DNA of 64,000 nucleotides from Gnomoniopsis sp. IMI 355080 (GCA_027946555.1 JAPEVC010000064.1:1-64000); one strand, 5' to 3'. Shown: positions 46,801 to 60,101, counted from the first letter of the stretch. Made by a program: numbers and translations. The notes: generated by a model from the sequence alone, not told the origin.

Positions 46801-49800
46801 AGTGTCTGATGAAGGTTTTGACGGACTTGGTGAGATTGATGAGGTGGCTCAAGATGGGAATGTCGGCGAGTGTGGAATACAGTAGTCTTGCCCGCATCGT
46901 GGAACGTGGCGGTGGGGCTGTTCAGCCTTGGAAGAGGGGTTTGCTATAGCAGTGCATTAGCCAATCAAGAGTCAGAGCAGGGGAGCTGGACTTACCTTTC
47001 CCAGGGCTGCTGGCCTATCTCTCCCCCCCCCCCCTACCTAGGTCTCTACCAGGTGAGTACCTAGGTATGCCATGTTGATGTTGGCTAGGCTGGTTCCTGA
47101 GGGCCTAGCGCTATCCAAGCCACCCACCATCTTTGGCTGACCTGCCTGTTTCGACGCTATAATCCCCTTCACTACATCCCGTTGTCAATATGTTACGCGT
47201 CAACTAGTCTACCAAAAACTCACTCGGTGTAGCCTTCGTCCAGACTTCTAGCGCCCGTTATCGACCCGCGCTACCACACCCATCCAGCTCCTAGGATATT
47301 TGTCAGGGCTTCGAGTTTGTGAGCTGAGTCTGTCAAGATAGGAGTCGGGGATGCAGCCTGTTGAGTCCATCAGCGACTAACCGTCCCGGATCTATCACAA
47401 GCCGACCTCAAGATCAGCCTGTGGAGATGGAGCCCACTCCATCGGACTGCAGCTCACACGTCACAGCACGCCAAAAGTGGTCATTCCCATCTGCAACCAC
47501 TTTAGCACGGCTGCGAGACAGTGGGGTTCGTTCCCAGTAGAAGCAAGTATCTTACGTGCCTTGCTTACTTTCTTACCAGTCAGCCCGTCAGCTTAAGTAC
47601 ACTGCCCGGCAATCTGGCAAAAGGATGCCCGAATAGGACGGGCCAGAAGCATCTCATCGTCCGCTGGAGGGCTATGTGGTATTGCACGACCAAAGAGCTT
47701 GGCGTCGGCCGCCTTGACGCAGGAACTTGCAGGAGGCCAATCTCGCCCGGCTTGCCCTATTGGCACGCTGCTGCCGTCTCAGCGACAAGAGGCTTGCGAC
47801 GTGCAGCATCAATCTCATCTCACCTGCAGTCAATATCCGGACATACATATACAAAACCTCATTTCCTGCTCAGCCCATCCTCTTATCCTGTTGGCTTCAT
47901 GAGCGCAACACCGTCCATGCGGCGATGGCCGCAGCCAGGAGTCGCTGCTCCGAGACTTGATCCAACGACCAGTTTCGGGTGGCTGAAGTGTCTGCACATG
48001 TGGATGTGAAGCCCCCCTGAAACCGCCCTTTTGAACCATGGCTGTCAGACAAAGAACATGTCATTGCAGCACGCGATGGGCGCCAGACGCAGAGGCCCTT
48101 TCGAAATACCGACTGGTAACGTCACGAGTATGCACAAAACCAGCTGGACGGAACTCATGAGCCTCGTGTGGGAAATTCATGCTGAAGTGCGAAGTGCCTT
48201 TGTGTGCGATGTCACTGCAGGACCCCTCTCGCCGTACGCCGCGTCTTGAAGAAAATCGACAGTTGCGGGAGGTTAGCCAATCGGTCCACCGAGCCTCGGT
48301 TTTCATCAGTTGTGCAGCTGTCTCTCCTTTTTCGAGGGGAATGTCAAATGTAATTGCCGGATTGTCTCCAGCCCAGCCTTGTGTGCGAGTAGTGTCGTCT
48401 TATCTCACATATCTGGATCCGTGCTCCTGCAGGTTGCAGCTCCAGAATGGTGACAGAATTGACTCACATCGCAGTAGCTAGCTCAGTCGGGCCATGTCCC
48501 GGTATGGGGCAGCACGAAATTGGCTGGCTGCCCGGGCTTTTGAGTTTGATTCGCACAGGAGTCAGGACGGTTTGTGGAAGTGGTATCCACCGAGAAGGTA
48601 TTCACAGAGATATGACAAAGCCCTTAGCCCACATTACATAGTACGCTTGGCCAGAACCATCAGCTGCTTTTGAAGCTGTCCGTCCGTCTGATCTGCAGCT
48701 CACGCGAGCTCGGTCTGGGGACGGTGCCCGGGACGGGCTAGCATACCGAGCAAGGGGTACCTTCTAACTTAGCTCTGAGCACTGGAGGAAGACCCCCAAT
48801 CCAGCCGGGATAAAACAAGCAGGTATTCAGTACGGATAACTTCGCTATAAGCCACACCACCTGATGGGACTCAATCAATTGATCTACGAAGGATGCTCAT
48901 TGATAGATTCGGCCACGCCAATCTATTCAGCGCGCCCTGGTACTGTACCCTGCTAAGGCTGGACGGGCTGGCGCCTACAAAGTATATGCAAGAAATACCC
49001 GGAAGACAGTATGAGAAACTAAAAGGACATTCCTCGTGGCCCTTCGCATGCCATGCCCTTGGAATCCGCCTTTTTTTATATAGCTAGGGCTATCAAGGGA
49101 CGAACAGCGCAACGGTCGTAACTTTAGAAGCAGGCTCGTTCCACCTTTTCAAGGCTTTTGGATTGCTCAATCGTTCGAGATCTGAGGGCGGACCTGGTAA
49201 TTAAATTACTGGCAGTCCTCGTGAACGAAAGTCCCTGCGCTGTGAGCCCAGCTAGCTGCTTTTCCTGCAGGTGCACATCCGCCTGCTTCGCCGCCCCACA
49301 GTTACATACTGCCGTGCCAAGGTACTCGTGTGAGTTCGAACATTTCTTTTGCACTCGTCAGTCTGTTTATATCATCCGTCGCACATGTTCGTCTGGTGTG
49401 TCTAGTCATGTATACCGTCGAAAAACGGATCAAGAGCCTCAAAATCAAGTCCGAGGGTGGCACCCGGCCTCTGTTGGCCTGCTGAGAAACACGCCGAGTA
49501 CAGATGTACTCCGGCGCTTCGGTATCTCAAAAAGCTCACGTCGTACCTACCGAGTACCCACAGACGTAGACGTGCACCACCGGCTGCACAGTCTGCACAT
49601 TCAGCTCACAGACTCCATCGAAAAATTTACCTACCCGGAAAGTCAGCCTTGATCGATCCCGCCTGTCCTGTCATCCAGCCCTAGGATTGGTTATGAGCTG
49701 CTGGAGCTGCCTGTTGGTACGGCAATACACAGTAGCCGTACTGACTTTGGATTCTTCTGACAAACGACTTGCTAACGACGATTTCCTTTGCGGGCTTGGC

Positions 49801-50303
49801 CTGTCTTCCTTTTTTTTTTCTCCCGGTCTTGACTTGATACCCGACAATTTCATGATCTTACTTTTCCAAAATCTTTTTGAATGTCCTCACCATTTGTTTT
49901 GATTGTCGATGAAACTTTGCAGTCCGATTGCCAACTGGATGTCTTGGACTGACCTGCTGTTGCGGCGTCATAACAGCATCCGTCTTCTTCGCTTCACCTA
50001 ACGATCACATGTGGTTGTGGCCTCGTCGATAACACATAACGGCTTCATAGATGAGGAATAATTGATATGCGAGACTACAACCTCCTTTGTCTGAAACATT
50101 AGCACCGACTTCGCTCCCTCCAAAACCGTCGGACCGGAACCTCCACGTCAACGGCTATAGGCGCCGTTTGTCCGGTATAACGGCGCATAAGGTCGGACGG
50201 GCACTAAAAGTTCGAACTTGTCTGAGCTTTCCTGATAATTCTCTACTACCAACTGTGATGTTGTTTGGAAGATTAGAGAACTCAAAGCAATTCCAGTGCT
50301 GCT
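43878..50303. other. 6.4-kb desert downstream of the Rua1-type regulator
   Basis: 43.9-44.6 kb is T-rich (including a T19 run near 44430) and probably 3' UTR. No gene was supported up to the PHD-finger gene. One TACCTAGGTA copy lies at 47058-47067 with a near copy at 47035, and a C11 run near 47021. Frames of up to 165 codons are Arg/Ser-rich and unsupported. Confidence 0.45.
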
Positions 50304-53300
50304 ATGAGTGCTGGTGAACAGCAGGCAGCAACCAGGTATGGCAGGCTCCCTCACCATCCTGCGCTACCCCGTGGGGAAGAGGCTGTCTTTTTGTTGGCCG
50401 CCTATCTCTCTCACGTTCCATCCCCGCAGTATGCTGACATTCTACTACTCTAGCTTTGGTGATCCAAACGCTCGGCCGCCAACGCCACAAGAAACGCCGA
50501 CGGCTGGCTTCTCGAGTCCTCTTCTCCAGACTCCCACGCAGACCACGGGCGGTGCTCACTTTGACGAAACTACCGGCTGGACGCCCCGGTTTGCCGAAGA
50601 GTACTCCGTCTTCAACTCTACTCCGGGGAACTTGAGGGGAACTGTCTCCGGGGCGGATTTCAACAGTCTCTTTGCGCCGCCGAGTCCTGTGCCTCGATCC
50701 ACAGCCAGAAAGCGCTCCCATTCCACTGAGGAAACCTCCTTCGACACAGCGACCCATGCGAGCCAACTCTCATCTCCTCGCGCCTCGCTAGCGACCGTCA
50801 CTCCTGCGCCGCGGCTGCCTTCCTCGCCCGAGCCACTACCCCTCCCGTCCAAGGGCATTGTCGCCAATTCATCCAACGTCACGCATCCAGCGTCGCACGC
50901 GCAAGCACAGCAAGGCCATCGCTCGGCCAAGAAGCCACGGAGCGCCAGCGTCACCAGCGCTGCTGACAAGTCGCCTTATCTTGCGCAGAAACAGACCCAG
51001 ACTGCGACCCCTCCTCCATCATCCCAAGGTGGACGCAAGCTGGCGCCGAAGCCCCTGGCCTCCAGCATGCAAAATCAGTCATTCCCGCAGCCCGACTTCT
51101 CGAGCGCGCCGCCACAGCAACCTCAACTAAATACGGCCTTCGTGACGGGCAATCCGGATGATGTCTTTGGGTATCCGTTAGGGCCAGCGACCGCGCCGCC
51201 TATCGCAGGCCATAGGCCGTTTTGGGGATTCGATCTTGATACGAGTGGAATGGCTATCGATGTTGATCTCTCGGCTGCCGGTACGGACTTGTTCCAGAGT
51301 CCCGCGCAGGGCCGGCAGATGAATTCAGTGGACTGGGAAAGGGCGAATGATGTGTTCCAGCAGACGGGAATGGTTGCACAGTCGAATCAGCAAACTCAGC
51401 AACAAAAGCAAACACAAACCTCGCCGCAGCAGCAGAACCAGAATCTTCGACAGACTCAGTCGACGAGGCGCGCAAGGCCTCTTGCGCCGAAGATGGCCAA
51501 CATGTCGACCCCGAACATGCAAACTCCAAGCCAAGATTTCAACTTTGGCCAGTACCAGATGTCCATGAACAATAATCCATTCAATGCTAGCCCTGGTGGC
51601 GTTGATCCCGGTATTCTATTCAGTCAACAACCGCTACCAACAGCCATGGACAGCAATATGATGGCGATGTCTATGTCCATGTCCATGGACAACATCCCAC
51701 ATCCAACATCATCGGCACCAGTCAATGTGGAAGAGACCACGACCAACACAGATGCAGAGTCTACTGCTCCCGCAACGGCAGTATCTGCGAGAACTGAACG
51801 ATTTGAACCCGAGAGAAAGGGCCTTGGCTCCAGTCAAAGCCAAGGGCATCAGCGCAAGCAACTCATTCGACCGCGTGCAGTATCACCTACGAAGAACCCA
51901 GGCCGGCCAAACCTTTCGCGGAGCTTTAGCGAGAGCGCAAGAGGCGGTAAACGAACTGTTGGAGGCAATCGAAACCCTCTGCCAGCTTTGGCTCCAGCCA
52001 GACCGGTCACCGTCCACCAGCCAAGTGTTCCTCCGCGTCCTGCTTCTCAGGGGAATGGCCGGGCACAGACGCAGAGTGGACCGTCTGGTGGGAGGCGCTC
52101 GCCAGTCAAATCGTTGCAGCACCATCGTCTGTCCAGTCTGACATCCATTCCTGAAAATAGGTCCAATTCTTTGGCCAGATCAAATACAGCAAAGAGGGCG
52201 TCGGTCAAATTTGTGATTGACGAGAACGGCCGGGCGCGTGCCGAGACGGTGGCAGACGACGACGACGACGAGCCGGAGTCGGATGCTGGAAATGAACCTA
52301 TGCTTCCCGTCAGCAAGAACAGCGCCCAACGCAACTCATGGGCAGGGCCGCTCTCCGTCTCAACACCAGTTCCAATCGAAGATGAAGAGTACTCGTCCTC
52401 ATCAGACGACGAACCGATTATCATCCCCAGCCGCAACACCTCTTTCAACTACCCAGACCCGCCCAAGAGCTCTGGCTCCGCCAATTCTCGCCCACCTACC
52501 ACAAGCAGCAGCATCGTTTCTCAAAATCGCACGCGCCACCGCTCAGTTAGCGACCGCCCTCCATTCCGTCAAAGCTCCAACCTCGACCTGGTCCATGATG
52601 CCATGGACGTCGACCCACCCCAACAGCATCAACACCAGCAACCAAGACCTTCCACCGGCGGAAGCCTCGGTGACGCCGCAGCTGAACTACGAAAGGTAAT
52701 GCAGGCAGAGAATCTCAGACGACCCGGAAGCGATCAGCAACCACCGCCACTAGGTAGTACAGAAAGTAGCGGACATCGGCAGCGTTTTACACCCGGGCAG
52801 CGAAGTAGTTCATCAACGATCTCGGAGGCAAGTCTGCCAGCAACATCGCCATCCCAAGGCCGAGAGCAGAATCAGGTGCGATGCGTATGCAACAGGTCCG
52901 AAGCGGGCGAAGGGGTGTATCTGGTTAAATGGTATGTTAGGCCCTCTTTTCTCGTTCTCTATTTGGGCGTGACACGCGCTTTGTGTTTCATGCTATATTG
53001 AGCCACTGATTCAACACGTTTGGTCTGTTTACTCATCTCCGCCCTCCTGACCACTCACAAAAGCTTATGAGTATGGCGCGTGCGCGCGCACAAACATACT
53101 CTAGGCAAAGTCAAAACTCCACACTGTACCTGCATGACAAGACAAACAAACAAACAAACAGCTGACAAGCGCGCTTCCATCCAATTAGCGATTCGTGCGA
53201 CTGCCTTCTGCATGGTCGCTGCGTCGATATGCGCACCCCTGAGGACAGGCCTCACGTATATATTTGCGCATTCTGTGCCAACACGCCCAACATGCGCGGT

Positions 53301-53453
53301 GGGCGTATGAGATATACAGGCCGGACGAATGCTGGCGGTGGGGGTTTGGAGATGGGCCCTCCAGTGCAGGTTTCTTCTGCGGCTTCTGCGGCGGCAGCCG
53401 CTGCAGCTGAATCGTCGCCGCTAGCACACAAGTCTTTCCGGTCGTTTCGCTGA
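50304..53453 (+). CDS. Disordered PHD-finger protein, probably chromatin-associated
   Basis: Exons 50304-50335, 50454-52931 and 53189-53453 give 924 aa. The first exon is only 32 nt (MSAGEQQAAT); it joins to SFGDPNARPPTPQETP, and GWTPRFAEEYSVFNSTPGNL follows. About 800 residues are low-complexity (Gln, Ser, Pro, Met; an acidic run DDDDDEPESD; basic KR patches). The PHD finger spans the last intron: RCVCNRSEAGEGVYLVK, CDSCDCLLHGRCVDM, then YICAFCANTP, i.e. the Cys4-His-Cys3 ligands in order. PHD fingers of this form read histone H3 tails. The last intron is unusually long (257 nt) and holds an (ACAA) microsatellite at 53142-53160. The specific complex is unknown. Confidence 0.8.
53142..53160. 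repeat. Microsatellite (ACAA)n inside an intron
   Basis: Four to five ACAA units near the 3' end of the long intron of the PHD-finger gene, 28 nt before the acceptor. Confidence 0.8.
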
Positions 53454-54161
53454 GCTGATGGAGCGCTGGAGCTGCTTCCTGGTCTCGGAGTCACGTGAAC
53501 TAAATGTGCCCTTTGTTAAGTTCACGCTTGTCGGTCGACTGTGTTATTGAGCGGAATTCCCACGCCTGATTAATATTCTGGACCTTGTCTTGTACGTGCG
53601 GTGCGGCTGGTGCGTATCGTGTATAATTTCGCGTCTTTGTACATATCGCGAAAACTGGACGCTTGAATCCAGGACATGGTTGAACAAGGAAAAAACACAT
53701 CACTTGAGATACCCCTTTGTTCGCTCCACGAGACCGACATCACTTGGGTTTTGAACGCATACGCAGCTAGAAATGAACCCACAAAAAAAAAGAGCAATAG
53801 ACCGCTAATCTGTCATACAAATTTTCCGAGTCATCTTCAGACGGCTCTCATGCCTCATTACCTACCTATCGATATTTATCTACAAAGTATGGCTAGGTTT
53901 GTAGAAACAAAAAATCATTTCTTTTTTGGTCTCTGTCTGAGCTTGAGCTCGTCCCGTTGAGCTAGTCCTGCCAAGCATATCTTCAGATGAGATGACTTCG
54001 AAACGGACTTTTGTGTGCGTGAAGTGTGACATCGAAACAATTCGAGGCTTGGCCGAGTAAGGAGACTAGGTATATGAAGGCGATGCCACCGCGGTTCTGG
54101 GATATCAGGTGATTTACTCTTCTCTCGCCTTATCCAACACGGCCCCTCCGACAGCCTCATC
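53454..54161. other. Intergenic region
   Basis: 3' flank of the PHD gene and promoter of the membrane protein at 54162. No coding sequence was seen. Confidence 0.4.
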
Positions 54162-54988
54162 ATGAAAAACGAAACTGAATCTCGGCCCTTTCTGGAGTAT
54201 AGCGATGACCCAGCCGGATCAGGCGAGTTAGGGGCCATCTCTCAGTCTCCAAAGGATGCCAAAAAGGCCATCCGCAACAACAGGCTCGCCCGAGATCTGC
54301 TCGTCTTCTTCGTCGCCTCCATGCTATGGCTTGGGGCGATCTTCTTCCTCCTGCCCTGGCCAACCACAAGTAACAATAGTACGGGAACCCCGAAGCAGCC
54401 ACACCAAGGTGGCGTCAACGGCGCGGGAGGAGATTATCGCCTGTACAACATTACCTCCAATGCACACTTCGTGGCGTGTGGCAACTCGACAGCCGAGGCA
54501 CAGCGGAAGGGCTGCAGATACGACACGCTGCTGAATCATTGGGTGCCGGCGGCGTGTATGGATCAAGAATGGATCGATGAGTACAAGGATGATGATTCCT
54601 GGACTGCTTTCGCAGAGTATGTGTCTCGTCTCGATGTTGGCGCAAAAAGAAGTGACAAACTTGCTGTCCCCAGTTTGTTGTGCTGACCTGTGTATCTCCC
54701 AGTGTCAACTTGACTCAACGGCTATCACCCGACGACATGGGCGAAAGGGAGCATTATTACACATCGATCAGGGACCATGTGAACCATTGCGCGTGGCTTT
54801 GGAGGAAGCAGTTTTGGACACTGTTCGAGGACCGCAAAGTGTTTGACGGTGTCATTGTGAATACCTATCACACTGAGCATTGTGCCGAATTTCTGTCCGA
54901 GTTGATGAACATGAACCGGACTGAGCCGACGCTGGTGAGGGTAGGATTCTCGGGATGTTGGGTCAGGGACGAGGACGAGGAGCTATAG
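54162..54988 (+). CDS. Type II membrane protein, uncharacterised fungal family
   Basis: Exons 54162-54616 and 54703-54988 give 246 aa. A cytosolic N-terminus of ~45 residues leads to one membrane helix (LLVFFVASMLWLGAIFFLLP, ~46-65). The lumenal part has CGNSTAEAQRKGCRYDTLLN, HWVPAACMDQEWIDEY, HYYTSIRDHVNHCAWLWRKQ and IVNTYHTEHCAEF. The pattern CGxTxxEARxxGC-D-W-PxxC ... H--HC-W ... YHTxHC is a family I know only from unnamed mould proteins, sometimes near secondary-metabolite genes (UstYa-like in layout, but without HxxHC-x(n)-HCxD copies I can confirm). Four or more conserved Cys suggest disulphides. The function is unknown. Confidence 0.75.
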
Positions 54989-55272
54989 TGAGCGAGTCAC
55001 TCGTAGTTCGGATATTTGAAATCTCCTTTAGGCTCTATGTGTATTGATCTCTCAAGTCCCCCCCAGGTATCTATAGACACACTCCAGGACCAGATCACTA
55101 AGTTTCGAACCACAGCAGAGACACATACATTAACAATTGATTGCAACTTGTCCTCGTAGTGTATGAAACCATTAACAACGAAATTCTGTTTGTGGTGTTT
55201 CTCCGAAACATCGTGGAATGATATTTTGATTTCGTACATGTGTAAATGCCGTGTCAAGTGGCAGCATCCCTC

Positions 55273-58200
55273 TCAACGGTAATTTAATTCGGGATTCGCC
55301 CTGAAATTACATCGGCATCGACATTCCGGCACCGGACATTCATTATGTCTCGCAAACCACTGCCTTGCATGATCCAGATGCAACACATGCTCACACCTCA
55401 GGCAGAAGCTAGGGAAACTCAGCGCCAGCTTCGTCGCCTCAGGGTCCGCCACCGCGGCGGGCGCATCGGAGCGCGGGACGCCCACGACCTCCAGACACAC
55501 CACACACCGCGGAAGGTGTCGCTTGCAATTCGGGCAAGCGATGCCGGGCGTGGTCATCCTCTCGTTGGACGAGGGGTTGTGCCCGTGCCCATGGTTGGGG
55601 CCACGGCCGTTGTGGACATGGAAGGGTCCCGGGATGCTAGCCGAGCCTGGACCCGTGACATGTGCCGAGGGCGCGGAGGGTTGATTGAGGGACGTCTCGG
55701 CGTCGCAATAAACGCATCTCAATGCGATCTGTCGCATTGGGGGTTTGATTGTGGGCCGGCCTGAGGGTTCGCGTTTGCTGCGCTTGGTACTCTCGACTTC
55801 GAATTTGGTGCGTTGGTAGAAGGCCTTGTGGCGCTGTAGGTATGCGCGGTAAGCGTTGCGCCAGGCTATGCACCGGTAGTCATCAATGTATCGCGGTGCA
55901 CAGAAGGACATGATCAGCGTGGCGGTCTGGACGTCGTGGAACTTGGTGATGTATGTTGCGAGAATGTCGACAAGTTTCTCGGTAATTCCAGTCAGGACAA
56001 TTCCTTCAATATCGCCCTCCTCAACAGCCTCTTGCACCTCGGCGGCGAGCCATTCTGTGAGTTGGTCGTCGTCGAAGTTGCGAACTGCAACGAATGTGCG
56101 GTCACGCAACGGTAAAGACCGCTGTTTGGCGATTGTTGCCCAGTCACCAGTGGCGATGAAGGAAGATATAGCTCGCAGGTACGGGTCAGTTTTTGCTGCG
56201 ACCACCTCATCAAAGTCCAACTGTGCCGCTTCGCTTCGATCACCTCTGCTCACAAGCTGAAGTGCCAGTGAGACGAAGAGCAGCTCGGAATGGGCCTTAC
56301 TCCCTTCCTTGAGCGTCTTTATTGCTTGCTCTGAATCTCCCCTGAACAGTGCGAGGGCCGTCATTCTAGTGTACCAAGTTGCGGGTCTGTCGAATACCCT
56401 GTCATCATGTTCAGCTGTATCACCGACATCCTCCATAGGGGTAGTTGCTCCCCATCCGCATATGTCTAGCAGTAGCTGGCGATGAAAAGGTTTCTTCGAT
56501 TCCACCCCATCGAATCCGGGAAGCTCACGCCTCTTGCAGATGGCACTGACGCAGCGTGCCCAAGTGGCTCTATCTGGTAGACCAGATCCCTCCGCGAGCC
56601 GTAGAGTTGGGCGCTCACCTGAACATGGTCAGCTACTACCAGAAGCACTAACAATTTTGACCACTCACCAAGATCCTCCATCCAAATCGTACTGACACCC
56701 AGATAGCTGAGATCCAATGGGTGAGCTAGCATGCCGCCCTCGTGACACGCTCCTTCGGCATCTGAAGTACGTCAGCGTAAGCAGACCTGCAAGGGCCGCA
56801 GGGGAACATTACCACCAATCCAGCCCCACACAGACTTCAGCCAGGGGTCGTCATCAACAACAATACAATTTACACGACAATCGAAGAGATACTTCTCCTG
56901 AGCCCTGAAAAGCATGATATGGTCCAGTATGACTTGCGCAGGTTTTGGAAACCCCGCCGTCTCCATGGTAGACTTTATCAAAGCTTCATGAAGAGATCGA
57001 CTGGAATGTTGCGACGTCTCTTGTGGGCCATCAGCTTGCAGCCTGGAAAGCATTGTGGGATGGTCAACTTTTTCAAAGTCATCCTCATCAATGTCGGGAC
57101 AATTGATCCCCCAGATGTACTTCCTCAAAGCCTTGAGCCTCTCAGCAAGAGACTTGGCCGTCGCAAAAGATTCTGGCAGGACGGCGCTGCTGGCGAGTTC
57201 GTCTGCCAGCAGCTCCCCTTCCAAATTGTATTCTTCCACCGTCATGTCGGCGATGGCGTCGACGTCTGCTTTATTTGGTCCAAAGATAGGGATGTCAGAT
57301 AGTGCATTTTCCACGACGTAAGGGCCCATGATCTCTTTCGTCTGGGTGGGCTCAAATTGCATCGGGCTGCGGTATGCGCTGAACTCTACATCAAAGTCAG
57401 CATAGCGCCCGAGAACATCTACTCCATCATAATACCATACCTGCCAAGCCCCTGTAGGGTGCCTGCCATGGAGTTAGCTTGTAAGGATACGCTCTTGTGG
57501 CGGAGGGTATCTCCAGGATCTCAAAGGCCCCATTATTCCGAAGTACAAGCAGTCGCGGTCTGAGCGATGGTGAGGGCATTGTGATCCAGTCGAAAGAGAC
57601 GATACGTTCGTTTTTACGGTCGGGTTCGGAGTAGAAGTTGTCCATCTCGCTCGATCTTCGCACTTGCATGAGCTGTGGACTATCGGACTCAGGATCGTCG
57701 GGAGAAGAACTAGCCCGTTGTGTCGAAAAGACCTTGAGTTGACCGGTTCGAGAGAGAACAGCAAGCATGCCCCTCTGATCGCGACTGTACGCGAGTTTGC
57801 GGATAAAAGAGTTTCTAGCACTTCTGGCCTGCGGGTCTCGCTCCATATCCATGGCTCGATCCAGGCGAAGAGCACCACCCAAGGGCATATCGTCCGAGTC
57901 GACAGCCGCCAAATAGGAACTGGATGCTACGCCTCGACTGAGGGCCCTTCTATCCCAAATCATGACACCCGGAGAGTCGAGTGCAGAGGAGGCGAAGTAA
58001 TTCTGGTCTGCATAGTCGATGGCGAGGTTATTATTGCACTTGGTCTGAAAATTGATGACGGACTCGTATCCTTCTCGAAGGTCATGTACCCGCAGACCGG
58101 AGCCTTTAATACCGACGACCAACGTTCGAGGGTTGTCCTCGAAGAATTTGATGCTTGAGATGGAGGCATTGTGCTCGAGGCGCTTCCACGGATCCTTTTC

Positions 58201-58659
58201 CAGCGTTATGCCGGCGGAAAATCCAGGACCAGACTCATGTATGGTTGACAGGCGATTGACGTCCCAAATATGAAGACACGGATCGTTTCGTACTCTGTCC
58301 AGTCCCACAGCCAGCAAGCCGGTTGTGTTGAAGGCCACTGCCAGACACGTACGGGCCACCTTGGGCACCAGCTCCTTGTAGTCGTTCGAGTTGTCATCAA
58401 CTCTCAAGAGATTCACAATTCCGGTAGATGTCCCGACAGCGACCAATCCGGGTATGGAAGGTGACCAATCGTAGGTTGTCAGCGGCGGAACCTCGTCATG
58501 TTTGCTGATCTTCTCGTAGTCGAATCTTCCTCGCTGAGCATGACCGGTAGGCTCGTAGAGCTGGACAACGCGATGTTGTAAATTCAGATGAAGAAACGAG
58601 TCATACTTGGCGTTGGGAGACCATTTGATCAGTCCCGGTTCCGGACGGTCCATTGCCAT
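55273..58659 (-). CDS. SEA4: SEA complex subunit Sea4 / Mio (GATOR2), WD-repeat plus RING
   Basis: Exons 58659-57441, 57385-56813, 56761-56669 and 56618-55273 give 1076 aa, a usual length for the family. The N-terminal beta-propeller starts MAMDRPEPGLIKWSPNAKYD, with YDWSPSIPGLVAVGTSTGIV, LHIWDVNRL, ISSIKFFEDNPRTLVVGIKG and GVMIWDRRAL. The middle is an alpha-solenoid (TWYTRMTALALFRGDSEQAI). The C-terminus carries zinc sites CVYCDAETS, CPNCKRHLPRCVVCLEV and CLRCEHVLHLDHARQWF, ending CPVPECRCRCNFR. Sea4/Mio sits at the vacuole and activates TORC1 in response to amino acids by opposing SEACIT/GATOR1. It is divergent from EFG1, with a 485-nt shared promoter. Confidence 0.92.
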
Positions 58660-59144
58660 TTGTTTCTATGACCCTCAGTATGATGGGGCCTGTGACTGAC
58701 GAGGATGGGAATATATGGCATCTGGTTGGGTTGAATGGGTCCAGCACTGTACTATGCCCACATAATGGCCTTAGCAAAAATGGAGCAGCATTTTGCAGGG
58801 TCTAATATCATGTTGCTTCCAGCGATACTCCAGGTTCTGAATTGTCTGGCAAGATTAAATGATTGTGGCGAGTGGGTGGGTGGGTATTTGAGAAGAAGGT
58901 CATGTTAGATCTCGACTGGCAAGCTCTCCACATTATCAGAGAACAGGACCCCTAACCCACAACATAGACAGGGGCTGCCCAGCTAGCGCAGAGCAGGGGT
59001 AGCCGATAAAGATAGAAAATCCCCAGATTCGACTTTTTGAAGAAATCACTTGTCCCATAGACAAAGTTCAAACATAATTTGCGCAACAGCCTTCTACTCG
59101 ACCTGATCGCAACCGGCAATTCAACCCGCCCAGATCAAATCAGC
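58660..59144. promoter_or_regulatory. Bidirectional promoter region SEA4 / EFG1
   Basis: 485 nt between two divergent ATGs, so both promoters must lie here. I saw no clear named element. Confidence 0.5.
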
Positions 59145-60101
59145 ATGGGATCGAAACGGGCATACTCGGAAGTCGAGGCACCGGGGCCCTCGCGCGACGG
59201 AGGATACAAAAAGAGGAAACAATTCAAGAACAACCGGTCGACTTCGCGCAGCGATGGCACCAGCGCCCCTCCGGGCCAGTCCTTGAATGAAGTCAAGAAG
59301 CGCGCTCGAGACATTCAACGGCGGTTTGCAAAAGCCGATAACATGCCGGCAGATATACAGCGAAATTTGGAAAGGGAGCTTGCGCATTGCAAGAGGCAGA
59401 TCGAGGACATGGAGCACAAGAAACACCGCAGCGAAATGATTGGAAAGTACCATCATGTGCGCTTCTTTGGTATGTGATATCACGTTATGGGAGATTTCAT
59501 CAGAGACCAGCAGACAAGCGCTAATACGTGGGTGCTAGAGAGGCAAAAGGCCGAGCGGTTGAGAAAACAGTTAAAGAAACGTCTGGATCAGGCGGAACCC
59601 GAGGAGAAGGCCAAGTTGGAGGAGGAGTTCCACATAGCAGACGTCGATTGGCACTATGCAAAATATTTTCCCTTCATGGAGCGTTACATCGGGTTGTATC
59701 CTACAGCCAAGACAACAGACGAATCCGACGACAAGCCTATAGCAAAGCGAGCACTGCACGCTGAACGGCCACCCATGTGGAAGGAGATAGAGAAGGCTAT
59801 GGAACAGGGCCCAGTTGCCTTGGAGGCAATTCAAGAGCGGGCGCCGTCTCGGACTGTGGCGCGATCCCAGGACGGCTCTGGCAACAAGCTCAAGGAGAGG
59901 GTGCCAAAGGAACGGCCAGAGCCAACTGAAGAAAAGACGCCAGGGGAAAGGAAGGATTCAAAAAATAAGAAAAATGGCAAGTCAAAGCCGGCCGAGACGA
60001 AACACCAGAATGGAGCGGTTCGGGGGGCAAAGAAACCCAAGCAAGAAAATGAAGAGCAAACAGCGGAAGAGGGCAACGATGGAATGGGTTTCTTTGCATA
60101 G
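59145..60101 (+). CDS. EFG1: rRNA-processing protein Efg1
   Basis: Exons 59145-59469 and 59539-60101 give 295 aa. After a basic disordered N-terminus (MGSKRAYSEVEAPGPSRDGG, YKKRKQFKNN) comes the Efg1 domain: LNEVKKRARDIQRRFAKADN, LERELAHCKRQIEDMEHKKH, then GKYHHVRFF-ERQKAERLRKQ across the intron and HYAKYFPFMERYIGLYP. The C-terminal ~110 residues are Lys/Glu-rich. Efg1 is a nucleolar factor of the early 90S pre-ribosome needed for 18S rRNA maturation. The start was chosen at MGSK because the 22 codons upstream do not resemble the family; an in-frame ATG exists at 59079. Confidence 0.92.
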
